Shown: positions 1 through 8,613, counted from the first letter of the stretch. The stretch is DNA of 35,500 nt from Oscillospiraceae bacterium (GCA_017512745.1 JAFWEV010000012.1:1-35500), one strand, 5' to 3'. Notes: a model not told the origin generated them from the sequence alone. Made by a program: numbers and translations.

Positions 1-521
1 GCGTTGAAAACCTGAACGAGCAGATCAGGGAAAGACTCAATCCCGCAGACCCAGGGAAGCCTGAGATAAGATCGTTCGGAAGGATCTTCAGACTCGGAGA
101 CAAGGTCATGCAGACCAGAAATGACTATGATCTCCCGTGGAGATCTGACGACGGGGAAGAAGCCCAGGGGGTATATAACGGAGATATAGGAAGGATAACC
201 GGCATCGACAGGGAGGCACAGCTGGTGACAGTCAGATTTGATGACAGAGTTGCCCAGTATACTGTTGAGGACATAAAGGAACTTGAACTCGCATACGCTG
301 TGACCGTGCACAAGAGTCAGGGTTCCGAATTTGACTGCGTTATTCTCTCTGTCGCAGACGTACCGAAGAAACTGCAGTACAGAAACCTTCTGTATACCGC
401 CGTAACACGTGCAAAAGAACTTCTTGTCATAGTGGGACAGAATTCCATCATGACCGCTATGATAGAGAATGACAGAAAGTCAAAACGCTATACAGCGCTT
501 AAGCAGATGCTTTTACAATGA
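1..521 (+). CDS. recD2: RecD2-type ATP-dependent DNA helicase, C-terminal part
   Basis: The reading frame is already open at base 3 and runs to the stop at 519-521, so this is the C-terminal ~172 residues of a gene that starts before the window. The methionine codon at 108 is internal. The frame shows a VFNGDIG-like stretch (VYNGDIGRITGID), the AVTVHKSQGSEFD motif and YTAVTRAKELLVIVG, which are the late superfamily 1 helicase motifs of RecD/TraA-type enzymes. RecD2 is a 5'-3' DNA helicase of Gram-positive bacteria that acts without RecBC. No clear terminator follows. Identification to the RecD2 family is firm; the N-terminus cannot be checked. Confidence 0.9.
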   Translation, partial: VENLNEQIRERLNPADPGKPEIRSFGRIFRLGDKVMQTRNDYDLPWRSDDGEEAQGVYNGDIGRITGIDREAQLVTVRFDDRVAQYTVEDIKELELAYAVTVHKSQGSEFDCVILSVADVPKKLQYRNLLYTAVTRAKELLVIVGQNSIMTAMIENDRKSKRYTALKQMLLQ

Positions 522-633
522 GAAGATGCTTGTCCTCAAAGATCAAGCCCCTCTAGACTTTCTCTGAAAAAGTCCACGGAATAAAAACTCTGTGAATCAA
601 TAAACAACAAATAACAGAAAAGAGGATATTTGC

Positions 634-1254
634 ATGAAAATTTTATTGACAGCATTTGATCCGTTTGGCGGAGATACGGTAAATCCTGCCCAGAAAGCGG
701 TGGAAGCGGTTTCAGATCATATAGCTGGAGCAGAGATCGTCAAAATCATTGTTCCGACAGTTTTTGACAAATCGATAGGCACGGTATATGAGGCTATGAA
801 ACGCGAGCAGCCGGATGTAACTTTCTGTATAGGACAGGCAGGAGGAAGATATGAACTGACGCCGGAGAGAGTGGCTATCAACCTGAATGACGCACGCATT
901 CCCGACAATGAAGGAAAGCAGCCGCTGGATCAGAAGATTTTTGAAGACGGAGAAAACGCCTATTTCACACTTCTTCCTGTTAAAGCCATGGTTGAGAGAA
1001 TCAGACAGGCAGGGATACCGGCAAGCGTGTCCTACACGGCGGGAACATTTGTATGTAATCACCTTATGTACGGCGTGCTGTATCATATCTCAAAAGAGTT
1101 TCAGGGTATGAAAGGCGGTTTTATGCATGTTCCGTTTCTTCACGAACAGGTACTTACGAAACCCGGTACTCCTTCACTGTCAAAAGAGGATATCGTCAAA
1201 GGTATTGAAGCTGCAATAACCGCGATTGTTGAAAATGGCGAAAGAAGGTCTTAG
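634..1254 (+). CDS. pcp: Pyroglutamyl-peptidase I (pyrrolidone-carboxylate peptidase)
   Basis: A 206-residue cytosolic cysteine peptidase (family C15) that removes N-terminal pyroglutamate from peptides. The N-terminal [14 protein letters not shown] signature, the Glu region [26 protein letters not shown], the nucleophile motif [12 protein letters not shown] and the catalytic His in [11 protein letters not shown] are all present, and the length is normal for the family. A GAGG ribosome site lies about nine bases before the ATG. The last 20 bases overlap the start of a 45-codon membrane ORF, and a GNAT gene follows, so the three are probably cotranscribed. No 5-oxoproline permease genes, which often sit beside pcp, are visible. 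Confidence 0.95.
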   Translation: MKILLTAFDPFGGDTVNPAQKAVEAVSDHIAGAEIVKIIVPTVFDKSIGTVYEAMKREQPDVTFCIGQAGGRYELTPERVAINLNDARIPDNEGKQPLDQKIFEDGENAYFTLLPVKAMVERIRQAGIPASVSYTAGTFVCNHLMYGVLYHISKEFQGMKGGFMHVPFLHEQVLTKPGTPSLSKEDIVKGIEAAITAIVENGERRS

Positions 1255-1372
1255 GCTTTCCGGAAACGTTGCCTATCCCGCGGGAATATGCTTTGCAATC
1301 ATGGCGTTTGCGGTGTATGCCGTATCCGCATTCAGAATCAACGGAAAAGGAATTGAGGAGAAAGAAAAATGA
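1235..1372 (+). CDS. Small hypothetical membrane protein, 45 residues
   Basis: This ORF starts with ATG inside the 3' end of pcp and ends with a TGA that overlaps the ATG of the next gene (ATGA at 1369-1372). The product has a short polar N-terminus, one hydrophobic segment (about residues 13-35, containing [18 protein letters not shown]) and a charged lysine/glutamate-rich end, so it would be a single-pass membrane peptide. Its 3' end contains the GAGGAG that serves as ribosome site for the GNAT gene. The overlaps at both ends suggest translational coupling. I do not recognise a family. It could also be a leader-like ORF or a remnant of a larger membrane protein. Confidence 0.5.
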   Translation: MAKEGLRLSGNVAYPAGICFAIMAFAVYAVSAFRINGKGIEEKEK

Positions 1373-1920
1373 TCAGTACGGAGAGATTGTTTTTGCGGCC
1401 TTTTACGGAAGATGATGTGACGCTAATAAACAGGCTTTATTCCGATCCCGAGATCATGAAGTATATGCCGTTCGATACGGAGAACATGGATGATTCGAGA
1501 GAGCATCTCCGGAGGATCTTGGAAGGATGGAAGGCTGATCCCGTTCTCAACTACGAATTCGCTGTGCTGGAAAAAGGCACTCTGGAGGGAATAGGCCGCG
1601 CCCATATCCAGATAGACACGGAAACGAATACAGGCATGATAGGATGGCTGCTCGTCGAGGATGAATGGGACAGGGGTTACGCGACGGAAATGACCGAGGC
1701 GCTCATCCGATACAGCTTCGATGTGCTGGGCATGCACAGGGTCAATGCACTCTGCAATCCGGATAATGCCAGGTCGAGAAGGGTCCTCTCCAAGTTCATG
1801 CGGCAGAAAGCGCATTACAGAGAAAAGGTAAGATATACAAAAGGCGGAAAGGTGTCCTGGGAGGATGAAGCGGAATACGCTCTGCTCAGGTCAGAGTACA
1901 GGAATCCACCTGTTAAGTAG
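1369..1920 (+). CDS. GNAT family N-acetyltransferase (RimJ/RimL type)
   Basis: A 183-residue acetyl-CoA-dependent N-acetyltransferase. It opens with the typical STERLFLRPFTEDDV start of the RimJ/RimL branch, carries the acetyl-CoA loop WDRGYATEMTEALIRYSFDVLG (Q/R-x-x-G-x-A type) and then NPDNARSRRVLSKF, the usual helix that closes the cofactor site. Members acetylate ribosomal protein N-termini or small amines; the substrate here cannot be read from sequence. A GAGGAG ribosome site at about 1354-1360 precedes the ATG. It is coupled to the upstream 45-residue ORF and probably shares the pcp transcript. Confidence 0.88.
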   Translation: MISTERLFLRPFTEDDVTLINRLYSDPEIMKYMPFDTENMDDSREHLRRILEGWKADPVLNYEFAVLEKGTLEGIGRAHIQIDTETNTGMIGWLLVEDEWDRGYATEMTEALIRYSFDVLGMHRVNALCNPDNARSRRVLSKFMRQKAHYREKVRYTKGGKVSWEDEAEYALLRSEYRNPPVK

Positions 1921-1971
1921 TAAATTAAGCCCTATATATAACTGAAGAATCGGGAATGGCAGCCGAACATG

Positions 1972-1980
1972 TGGTATAAT
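1972..1980 (+). promoter_or_regulatory. Extended -10 promoter for pcrA
   Basis: TGG followed by a perfect TATAAT at 1975-1980, i.e. a TGn extended -10 box, about 30 bases before the pcrA start codon. No good TTGACA-like hexamer is present 17 bases upstream, which fits an extended -10 promoter. Confidence 0.65.
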
Positions 1981-2010
1981 TAATAAGATACCTAAAAGCG
2001 GGGAAAACCA

Positions 2011-4425
2011 ATGGCAAATATCGACACAAAAAAAGAATTCCTTAAGCTCAGACAGGAATATATAGTGAACAGGTTCTCACATCACCTTAACCCGGAACAG
2101 GTCGAGGCAGTAGTGACTACCGAGGGCCCGCTACTCATTCTGGCCGGTGCCGGAAGCGGAAAAACGACGGTCGTCGTGAACAGGATCATGAATCTTCTGG
2201 AGTTCGGCAATGCCTATTCCAGCGAGTGGCTGAGAAGAGATCCTACCGAAGAGGACTGTGATCTGCTGAGAAATGCTGTAAAAAGCGGCACACGCTATCC
2301 TCAGGAGATAAGGGATCTCATGTATGCCGGGTTCATCAGACCCTGGAATATCCTTGCGATCACATTCACGAACAAGGCCGCAGGAGAACTGAAGGAAAGA
2401 ATAAGGAACGGTGTCGAGGCCACTCTTGAGGGAGTGGATCCGAACGAGGTATTCGCATCAACTTTCCACTCCATGTGTGTGAGATTCCTTCGGAGGGACG
2501 CGGATCTGCTCGGCTACCCCAAGAGTTTTACCATATATGACGACGATGACTCCCAGAGGGTCATGAAAGAAATATACAAGACCTTTGACATCGATGACAA
2601 GCTCCTTCCTGTAAGAACATGTCTCGGAAGGATATCTAGGCTCAAGGACAAACTCATCGATGACAAAAGCTATGCGGATCAGATAGACAACGATAGAGAC
2701 AGGACGATGGCCAGGCTCTACAGGGAGTATCAGACGAGACTCAGAAAAGCCGGAGCCATGGATTTTGACGATCTCATTTTCAATACTGTCAAACTTCTCG
2801 AAGACAACAAAGAGGTAAGAGAACACTACCATGACAGGTTCAGATATATCATGGTGGATGAATACCAGGACACAAGCGTAGCGCAGTTCAGGCTATGCCA
2901 GCTGCTGACAAATGACAATAAGAACATCTGTGTCGTCGGGGATGACGATCAGAGCATTTACAGATTCAGAGGCGCTACGATCGAGAACATACTGAGCTTC
3001 GAGGATCATTTCCCCGGAGCCAAAGTGGTCAGACTCGAGAGAAACTACCGCTCGACGGGAGCTATACTCGATGCAGCCAATGCCGTTATAGCGCACAATA
3101 AGGGAAGAAAGGGAAAGAATCTCTGGACCGACAAACCCAGCGAACCTCCGCTCACGGTGTACTGCGCAATGGACGAGCAGGACGAAGCGCATTTTGTTGT
3201 GGGGCAGATACTGAAGCACAAACAGGAGGGCGTTCCGCTTAAGAACAACGCCGTTCTCTACAGAATGAGGGCTCAGTCAAATGCGCTTGAGAATCATCTG
3301 AGGCGCGCAGCGATCCCGTACAAGATCGTCGGCGGCACGAGATTCTATGACAGAGCCGAGATCAAGGATATCATCTCGTACATGGAACTTGTCGCAAACA
3401 GGGATGACGATCTGAGACTGAAGAGAATAATCAACAAGCCTTCCAGAAAGATCGGCGACACGACGATCAACGCCATACAGGACATAGCTCAGGGGCTCGG
3501 AGTGTCCATGTTTGAAGTATGCATGAATGCCGGGGATTACCCGATGCTTTCGAGGGCTGCGAAGTCCATAAAGGGATTCTGCGACGTATATGAAAATCTT
3601 GCCGAGTATGAAGATGACATCTATGAGCTTGTCGAGCACATTATCTCTGATACGGGTTACAGGCAGATGCTTGAAGCGGACGGAGAGGAAGGTACGGCAA
3701 GACTCCAGAATGTCGAAGAACTGCTCTCAAACGTCAGAAATTATATCGATGAGACCGAAGAGCCGACTCTCAACGGATTCCTTGAGGACGTAGCTCTCAT
3801 TTCAGATATAGACTCGTACGATCCGAACGAAGATGCGTGCGTTCTAATGACGTTCCACAGCGCCAAGGGTCTTGAATTCGACTATGTCTATATGGTGGGC
3901 ATGGAAGAAAGCATTTTCCCGAGCGAGCAGTCCAAATATACGGCGGAAGATATCGAGGAAGAGCGAAGACTTGCTTATGTCGGAATAACGAGGGCAAAGA
4001 AGGAACTCGTCATGACGAGGACCGAATCGAGACTTCTCTTCGGAAGCACGAGAAGAAACTCCGCTTCGAGATTCTTAGGCGAGATACCTCAGGAACTCGT
4101 AACAGACAAAACTCCGGAGAGGAAGAGAAATTCCTATCAGGATCAGATAGAGAAACTGAGGCAGAACAGCCGCAATCAGTACAACAGAAGGCAGAGACCT
4201 CAGAAAAGCTATTTCACCGGCTCGACACTTAACGACATCAAACCGAAGTATCAGAAATCCGATGAAAAGTATGCCCCCGGAGATACGGTGGAACATAAGG
4301 TCTTCGGAAGAGGAAAGATACTCGATTCCGTTCCGATGGGAGGAGATACGCTTCTCACCATAGACTTTGAGAAGGTAGGAATCAAGAAGGCGATGGCAAA
4401 TTATGCGCCTCTCACGAAACTGTAA
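2011..4425 (+). CDS. pcrA: ATP-dependent 3'-5' DNA helicase PcrA/UvrD
   Basis: An 804-residue superfamily 1A helicase for repair and replication-fork maintenance. Visible motifs are Walker A GAGSGKTT (about residues 46-53), TFTNKAAGELKERI (motif Ia), VDEYQDTS (motif II, about 282), VVGDDDQSIYRFRGA (motif III), LERNYRS (IV), MTFHSAKGLEFDYVY (V) and VGITRAKKEL (VI). The C-terminal PGDTVEHKVFGRGKI segment matches the Tudor-like RNA-polymerase-binding end of Gram-positive PcrA. Between motifs I and Ia there is about 40 residues more than in Bacillus PcrA, centred on a stretch at roughly residues 66-110. A GGGGA ribosome site precedes the ATG, and an extended -10 promoter lies just upstream. Confidence 0.95.
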   Translation: MANIDTKKEFLKLRQEYIVNRFSHHLNPEQVEAVVTTEGPLLILAGAGSGKTTVVVNRIMNLLEFGNAYSSEWLRRDPTEEDCDLLRNAVKSGTRYPQEIRDLMYAGFIRPWNILAITFTNKAAGELKERIRNGVEATLEGVDPNEVFASTFHSMCVRFLRRDADLLGYPKSFTIYDDDDSQRVMKEIYKTFDIDDKLLPVRTCLGRISRLKDKLIDDKSYADQIDNDRDRTMARLYREYQTRLRKAGAMDFDDLIFNTVKLLEDNKEVREHYHDRFRYIMVDEYQDTSVAQFRLCQLLTNDNKNICVVGDDDQSIYRFRGATIENILSFEDHFPGAKVVRLERNYRSTGAILDAANAVIAHNKGRKGKNLWTDKPSEPPLTVYCAMDEQDEAHFVVGQILKHKQEGVPLKNNAVLYRMRAQSNALENHLRRAAIPYKIVGGTRFYDRAEIKDIISYMELVANRDDDLRLKRIINKPSRKIGDTTINAIQDIAQGLGVSMFEVCMNAGDYPMLSRAAKSIKGFCDVYENLAEYEDDIYELVEHIISDTGYRQMLEADGEEGTARLQNVEELLSNVRNYIDETEEPTLNGFLEDVALISDIDSYDPNEDACVLMTFHSAKGLEFDYVYMVGMEESIFPSEQSKYTAEDIEEERRLAYVGITRAKKELVMTRTESRLLFGSTRRNSASRFLGEIPQELVTDKTPERKRNSYQDQIEKLRQNSRNQYNRRQRPQKSYFTGSTLNDIKPKYQKSDEKYAPGDTVEHKVFGRGKILDSVPMGGDTLLTIDFEKVGIKKAMANYAPLTKL

Positions 4426-4470
4426 AACTGATCAGAACTGAACCCATTCAATATCAGGGAGAAACGATAT

Positions 4471-5142
4471 ATGCCGAAAGGAAAACTTATCGTAATCGAA
4501 GGCCTTGACGGTAGCGGGAAGGCCACACAGTGCGAGCTGCTGTTCAACAGACTCAGGGAGAGCGGGAAAAGAGTACTTAAAGTAAGCTTTCCGCGCTACG
4601 ACAATGATTCGTCAGCGCTGGTGCGAATGTATCTTAAAGGTGAATTCGGCGACGATCCGCATGACGTCAATGCGTACGCCGCATCGGCATTCTTTGCCGT
4701 CGACAGATATGCCAGTTATATGACCGACTGGAAGGAAGCGTATAACGAAGGCGCCATAATCCTAACGGACAGATACACTACGTCGAATGCGGTATACCAG
4801 ACATCGAAGATGCCGAAAGGAGAGTGGAAGGACTTTGTCGAATGGCTCTATGACTTCGAGTTTTCAAAACTCGGGATCCCTGCGCCGGATAAGGTCATCA
4901 TGCTTGATGTGAGTGAAAAGATCACTCAGGAGCTCATGAAGAAACGGTATAACGGCGATATGTCCAAGATGGACATAGACGAGAAGGATCCTCAGTATCA
5001 GCAGGATTCAAGACGCGCAGCTCTGTTCTGCGCAGACCTCAATGACTGGATCGTCATCGACTGTTCGGCTGATGACGGTCTCAGAAAAATTGAAGATATT
5101 CATAAAGAAATAACAGAGAAATTAGGTGAGCTTTTTGAGTAA
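4471..5142 (+). CDS. tmk: Thymidylate kinase
   Basis: A 223-residue dTMP kinase that makes dTDP for dTTP synthesis. It has IVIEGLDGSGKATQ as P-loop (residues ~8-20), the substrate segment FPRYDNDSSALVRMYLKGEFG, and DRYTTSNAVYQ, the DR(Y/F) motif that holds the base. The P-loop has Ala where Ser/Thr normally follows the Lys, with Thr in the next place. From general knowledge this occurs in a subset of Clostridia-type Tmk proteins, so I take the protein as functional. The ribosome site is GGGAGAAAC before the ATG. The gene follows pcrA by 45 bases and its end overlaps the next gene, making it the first of a packed run to 8521. Confidence 0.93.
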   Translation: MPKGKLIVIEGLDGSGKATQCELLFNRLRESGKRVLKVSFPRYDNDSSALVRMYLKGEFGDDPHDVNAYAASAFFAVDRYASYMTDWKEAYNEGAIILTDRYTTSNAVYQTSKMPKGEWKDFVEWLYDFEFSKLGIPAPDKVIMLDVSEKITQELMKKRYNGDMSKMDIDEKDPQYQQDSRRAALFCADLNDWIVIDCSADDGLRKIEDIHKEITEKLGELFE

Positions 5143-6013
5143 TATCGAATACAGAGATGTAGGATTGAATGACCGGGCAAAATTGACGGAGATCCTTTAC
5201 GGTGAACCGGACAGAGGATGTGAGTATACTTTCGGAAACATCTTTATCTGGTCAAAAGTATACGGGACAAAGATAGGATGGTACGGGGATACGGCGATCG
5301 TGAAATTCCCTGTTTTTAAGGACAGCGGGCTTCTTCCTGTCGGAGGCGATCTTGAAGAAGCCGTGAAGACCGCTCTGGAAGACGGAGTCAGAACATTCAT
5401 AGCACTGAGAAAAGAGGACTGTGAGAGGCTGGAGCAGCTGTTTCCGGAAAAGTTTACATTTGAGCCCATGAAAGATGCGGGCGAATATGTGTATAATTCA
5501 GATGATCTCATCAATCTGAGAGGCAAGAAATACCATGGCAAGAGAAATCATATCTCCAAGTACATGAGCCTCTATCCGGGGTACACATTCGGAGAGATAA
5601 ACGAACAGAATATCGTCGAAGTTAGAAAAATGCACAATGCCTGGTGTCAGGAGAACGGGTGCGCCGGCGATGACGGTCTTGAACAGGAATCCTGTGCGGT
5701 CAGGATCGCATTTGAGAATTTCTTCGAACTCGGATTTGACGGTGGATATATTACCGACGGTGAGAAGATCGTCGCTTTCGCAATGGGCGAGAGGATAAAC
5801 GATACATCATACTGTGTCCATATAGAAAAGGCATATCGTGATGTGGACGGAGCATATACGGTGATAAACCGTGATTTCGCCTCGCATTTCTGCAAAGACT
5901 ATATGTATATCAACAGGGAAGATGACGCCGGCGAAGAAGGGCTCAGAAAGGCTAAACTCTCATACCATCCGGCTTATGTCACCGAGAAATATACTGCAAC
6001 TGTTAAGGAATAA
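5135..6013 (+). CDS. DUF2156 / phosphatidylglycerol-lysyltransferase C-domain protein
   Basis: A ~292-residue protein of the DUF2156 (LPG synthase C-terminal, GNAT-like fold) family. The stretch around LRGKKYHGKRNHISKYM (about residues 126-142) and the later FENFFELGFDGGYI and MGERINDTSYCVHIEKAY segments are characteristic. No membrane segments are present, unlike MprF, so it is a stand-alone cytosolic domain whose acceptor is unknown. I chose the TTG at 5135 because AGGTGAG at 5124-5130 sits just before it; a GTG at 5126 in the same frame is the alternative and has no good ribosome site. The start lies inside the end of tmk. Confidence 0.82.
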   Translation: MSNIEYRDVGLNDRAKLTEILYGEPDRGCEYTFGNIFIWSKVYGTKIGWYGDTAIVKFPVFKDSGLLPVGGDLEEAVKTALEDGVRTFIALRKEDCERLEQLFPEKFTFEPMKDAGEYVYNSDDLINLRGKKYHGKRNHISKYMSLYPGYTFGEINEQNIVEVRKMHNAWCQENGCAGDDGLEQESCAVRIAFENFFELGFDGGYITDGEKIVAFAMGERINDTSYCVHIEKAYRDVDGAYTVINRDFASHFCKDYMYINREDDAGEEGLRKAKLSYHPAYVTEKYTATVKE

Positions 6014-6019
6014 ATATTT

Positions 6020-6892
6020 ATGATAAGACTGGCAACGCCATATGATGTAACACAGCTCAAAGAACTTTGGGACGCGAGTTTTCACGATCCAATGAATTAT
6101 ATCGACTTCGTCTTTGACAAGATCACGGGAACCGATGATGTACTGGTGACAGAACTTGACGGGCGCGTAGTCGCAATGCTCATAATGATCCCGGTTAAAT
6201 TCGTGTACAAGGATGAAGCCGTCAATACACTGTATATATTCGGCGCAGCCACGGATAAGAAATACCAGAACAGAGGCATAATGAGCAAACTCATCGAGGA
6301 CGCGGAGAACAGGGCAAAGAGACTCGATGCAAGACTCAGCGTGCTCGTGCCGGGCAATCCGTACCTCTTTGATTTCTACAGAAACAGGGGATACAGCACG
6401 GACTTTTCACTGAGATGTGTAAATATCAAACCGGGAATGCTTGACAATGCAGTCGATCTCGGAGACGAGATGAAGATCGACGGGATAAAAGCCGAGGATC
6501 TTCACAGGATCCGCGGAGCCGCTCTTATGAATATCCCGCACATCTCCTGGTCGCTGCGGCAGCTCTCATTTGTTATGGAAGACTCGAGAATGTACGATGA
6601 CCACATAGCGAGTTATCAGGGCGAACTCGGCAATGCCTATGCATTCTACGGGATCAGAAACAAGAAACTGTATGTGAAGGAGATACTCGGAAGCACGAAC
6701 GAAGCCCAGATGGCTGTCCTCAAGACGCTGATCGAAAAATTCTCCCCGAAATACGCGTACGTCAATCTCCCTGAACTCTCAAAACTCTTCTACGGTGAAG
6801 GTGAGATAAGACCATACGGAATGTGCAGATCTCTTACGGTAAAGAATTCCATACGGGATCTGGACGCATATATGAATCTGATGCTGGATTAA
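6020..6892 (+). CDS. GNAT family N-acetyltransferase with C-terminal extension
   Basis: A 290-residue protein. The first ~140 residues form a GNAT domain: ATPYDVTQLKELWDASF at the start, VVAMLIMIPVKF as the central strand, then TDKKYQNRGIMSKLIEDAENRA as the acetyl-CoA loop (Q-x-x-G-x-x) and FYRNRGY near the end of the fold. The remaining ~150 residues are a second domain with no motif I can name, resembling the two-part layout of Eis-like acetyltransferases. It starts six bases after the DUF2156 gene and ends within eight bases of mltG's ribosome site, so it belongs to the same operon. The substrate is not known. Confidence 0.82.
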   Translation: MIRLATPYDVTQLKELWDASFHDPMNYIDFVFDKITGTDDVLVTELDGRVVAMLIMIPVKFVYKDEAVNTLYIFGAATDKKYQNRGIMSKLIEDAENRAKRLDARLSVLVPGNPYLFDFYRNRGYSTDFSLRCVNIKPGMLDNAVDLGDEMKIDGIKAEDLHRIRGAALMNIPHISWSLRQLSFVMEDSRMYDDHIASYQGELGNAYAFYGIRNKKLYVKEILGSTNEAQMAVLKTLIEKFSPKYAYVNLPELSKLFYGEGEIRPYGMCRSLTVKNSIRDLDAYMNLMLD

Positions 6893-6903
6893 GGAGCGAT
6901 CTG

Positions 6904-8190
6904 ATGGAAGAAAAAAAGATCTACAAGAGACCACAGGCAGAACAGGAAACTCCTGCTCCCAAAAAGACTCAGAAGACTGCTGCGAAAACTGCGGCGAAAC
7001 CTGCTGCAAAGACGCAGACAAAGAAAAAGAAGAGGGAGCGCTCCGGCGGCGGAGCATCGGGATGTCTTGTTGTATTCCTGGTATTGCTCCTGCTTCTTGT
7101 CATAGTGGTAGGTTCTGGTTATTTCATCATAACCAGAGATATGAACGGATTGAGAAAAGGTTCAAATGACGAAACCGAGATCGAGGTAGTTATTCCTCAG
7201 GGTTCCTCCACGACCAGCGTGTGCAGTATCCTCAAGGAGTACGGGATCATAAGTCATCCCAATGTGTTCAAGTATTACAGCATATTCAAGAACTATCAGA
7301 ACTCGTACATGTACGGCACTCACGAATTCACAAAGGGCATGTCATACGAGGAGATAGCCACGGAACTCAAGGAAGTGACCATTGAGCAGGTCCCGACCAT
7401 AACGGAGACATTCCCCGAAGGAAAGACCGCATATGCGATGGCTCTCCAGCTTGAGAGAGACGGGCTCTGTACCGTCGATGAGTTTATCTTTGAGTGCAAT
7501 CACGGCGTATTCGATGTTTCGTTCTTCAACCTCATAACAGAGAACTCCAACAAGTTCATCAAACTTGACGGATTCCTGTTCCCCGATACATATGATTTCC
7601 CCGAGACTTTTACAGCTCACGACATCATTCAGATGATGCTCGAGAACTTTGAGAAGAAGGTCTGGACCCCTGAAACGCAGGCAAAAGTCGCTGCATCCGG
7701 CAGAACTCTCGAAGAGAACATAATCATGGCCTCCATAGTGGAAAAAGAGACTCTGCAGAATGAGAGCGATCAGAACATCTACGCGATGGTCGCATCCGTG
7801 TTCCTCAACAGACTCAACAATCCGTCCGAATTCCCGACACTTGAATCGGATACAAGCACAGCACATCTTTACGGTAACTTCATTTACGGCGTTCTCGGAT
7901 ACTACTATAACGGCGATACCGAACCCTACGAGAGAAACATTCCCAAGGGTATGGTAGATGCGTACGATACATATGTGACGCCGGGCATCATTGTAGGGGC
8001 TATCTGCAATCCGGGAATCGAGGCCATAAACGGTGTTCTCGAGCCGGCAGACACACCTTATTATTTCGTTCTTACGGATGATGCGAACAACTATTACTGG
8101 GGGACCACCGCAAGCGAGCATAATGCCAACATCGCCGAGGCGAATAGAGTCAATGCTCAGGTGGCAAACGGAACATATGTCGCAGACTGA
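6904..8190 (+). CDS. mltG: Endolytic murein transglycosylase MltG (YceG-like)
   Basis: A 428-residue inner-membrane enzyme that cuts nascent glycan strands and ends their elongation. The N-terminal ~50 residues are cytosolic and rich in Lys/Ala/Thr, followed by one membrane segment (about 53-76), a LysM-like region and the YceG catalytic domain. Key motifs are LDGFLFPDTYDF, ASIVEKET (catalytic Glu region, about residue 278) and VASVFLNRL. The longer frame back to 6823 was rejected because AAGGAG at 6891-6896 lies seven bases before the ATG at 6904. The final part, NPGIEAINGVLEPADTPYYFFV-like, matches the family's C-terminal signature. Confidence 0.93.
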   Translation: MEEKKIYKRPQAEQETPAPKKTQKTAAKTAAKPAAKTQTKKKKRERSGGGASGCLVVFLVLLLLLVIVVGSGYFIITRDMNGLRKGSNDETEIEVVIPQGSSTTSVCSILKEYGIISHPNVFKYYSIFKNYQNSYMYGTHEFTKGMSYEEIATELKEVTIEQVPTITETFPEGKTAYAMALQLERDGLCTVDEFIFECNHGVFDVSFFNLITENSNKFIKLDGFLFPDTYDFPETFTAHDIIQMMLENFEKKVWTPETQAKVAASGRTLEENIIMASIVEKETLQNESDQNIYAMVASVFLNRLNNPSEFPTLESDTSTAHLYGNFIYGVLGYYYNGDTEPYERNIPKGMVDAYDTYVTPGIIVGAICNPGIEAINGVLEPADTPYYFVLTDDANNYYWGTTASEHNANIAEANRVNAQVANGTYVAD

Positions 8191-8521
8191 TCAGAAGGGC
8201 ATATTCGAAAGAATATATGAGATTGTGAAGCAGATCCCTTACGGAAGAGTAGCAACATACGGCGGGATAGCAAGGCTTGCAGGCAACAGCAGGATGGCAA
8301 GAACTGTCGGGTGGGCACTTCATTCCAATCCGTATCCGGGAATAGTTCCGTGTCATCGCGTCGTAAACAGAGAAGGAAAATGCTCCGGCTCATTTGCGTT
8401 CGGTGGAGAGACTGTCCAGAGAGAACTCCTTGAAAGGGAAGGCGTCGGATTTCTCGAGAACGGACTCGTAGATATGGACAAATATCTGTGGGATCCCGCA
8501 GGACTCAGAAAAAAGCACTAG
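8177..8521 (+). CDS. Short MGMT-family alkyltransferase (Ogt C-domain type)
   Basis: A 114-residue protein equal to the C-terminal DNA-binding and active-site domain of O6-alkylguanine-DNA alkyltransferase. It has IPYGRVATYGGIARLAGNSRMARTVGWALHSNP, the Arg-finger helix region, and the active-site motif IVPCHRVV with the Cys kept, which separates it from ATL proteins that carry Trp there. The N-terminal Ada/Ogt domain is absent. The earlier start at 8033 lies in mltG and would add unrelated residues; the ATG at 8177 overlaps the last 14 bases of mltG and begins right at the domain. A hairpin terminator follows, so this ends the operon that begins at tmk. Confidence 0.88.
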   Translation: MSQTDQKGIFERIYEIVKQIPYGRVATYGGIARLAGNSRMARTVGWALHSNPYPGIVPCHRVVNREGKCSGSFAFGGETVQRELLEREGVGFLENGLVDMDKYLWDPAGLRKKH

Positions 8522-8528
8522 GGAAAAG

Positions 8529-8570
8529 AACTCCGCTCTGCTTCTTGCAGGGCGGGGTTTGTCATTTTTA
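8529..8570 (+). terminator. Rho-independent terminator after the MGMT-type gene
   Basis: A ~14-base-pair hairpin (8529-8541 with 8546-8559, G-U pairs allowed, loop TTCTT) followed by a T-rich stretch. It closes the tmk-to-8521 gene run. Confidence 0.75.
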
Positions 8571-8613
8571 ACAAAAAACCACTTTGTGGAATATGCATGA
8601 AAAATACAGGACA

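Noticed and set aside
522..633. Possible terminator and promoter between recD2 and pcp
   Set aside because: A weak GACTTT/AAAGTC pairing exists but no T-run follows, and no convincing -10/-35 pair was found.
7342..8121. 259-codon minus-strand ORF opposite mltG
   Set aside because: mltG is certain on the plus strand and the reverse frame is Cys/Arg-rich with no recognisable motif.
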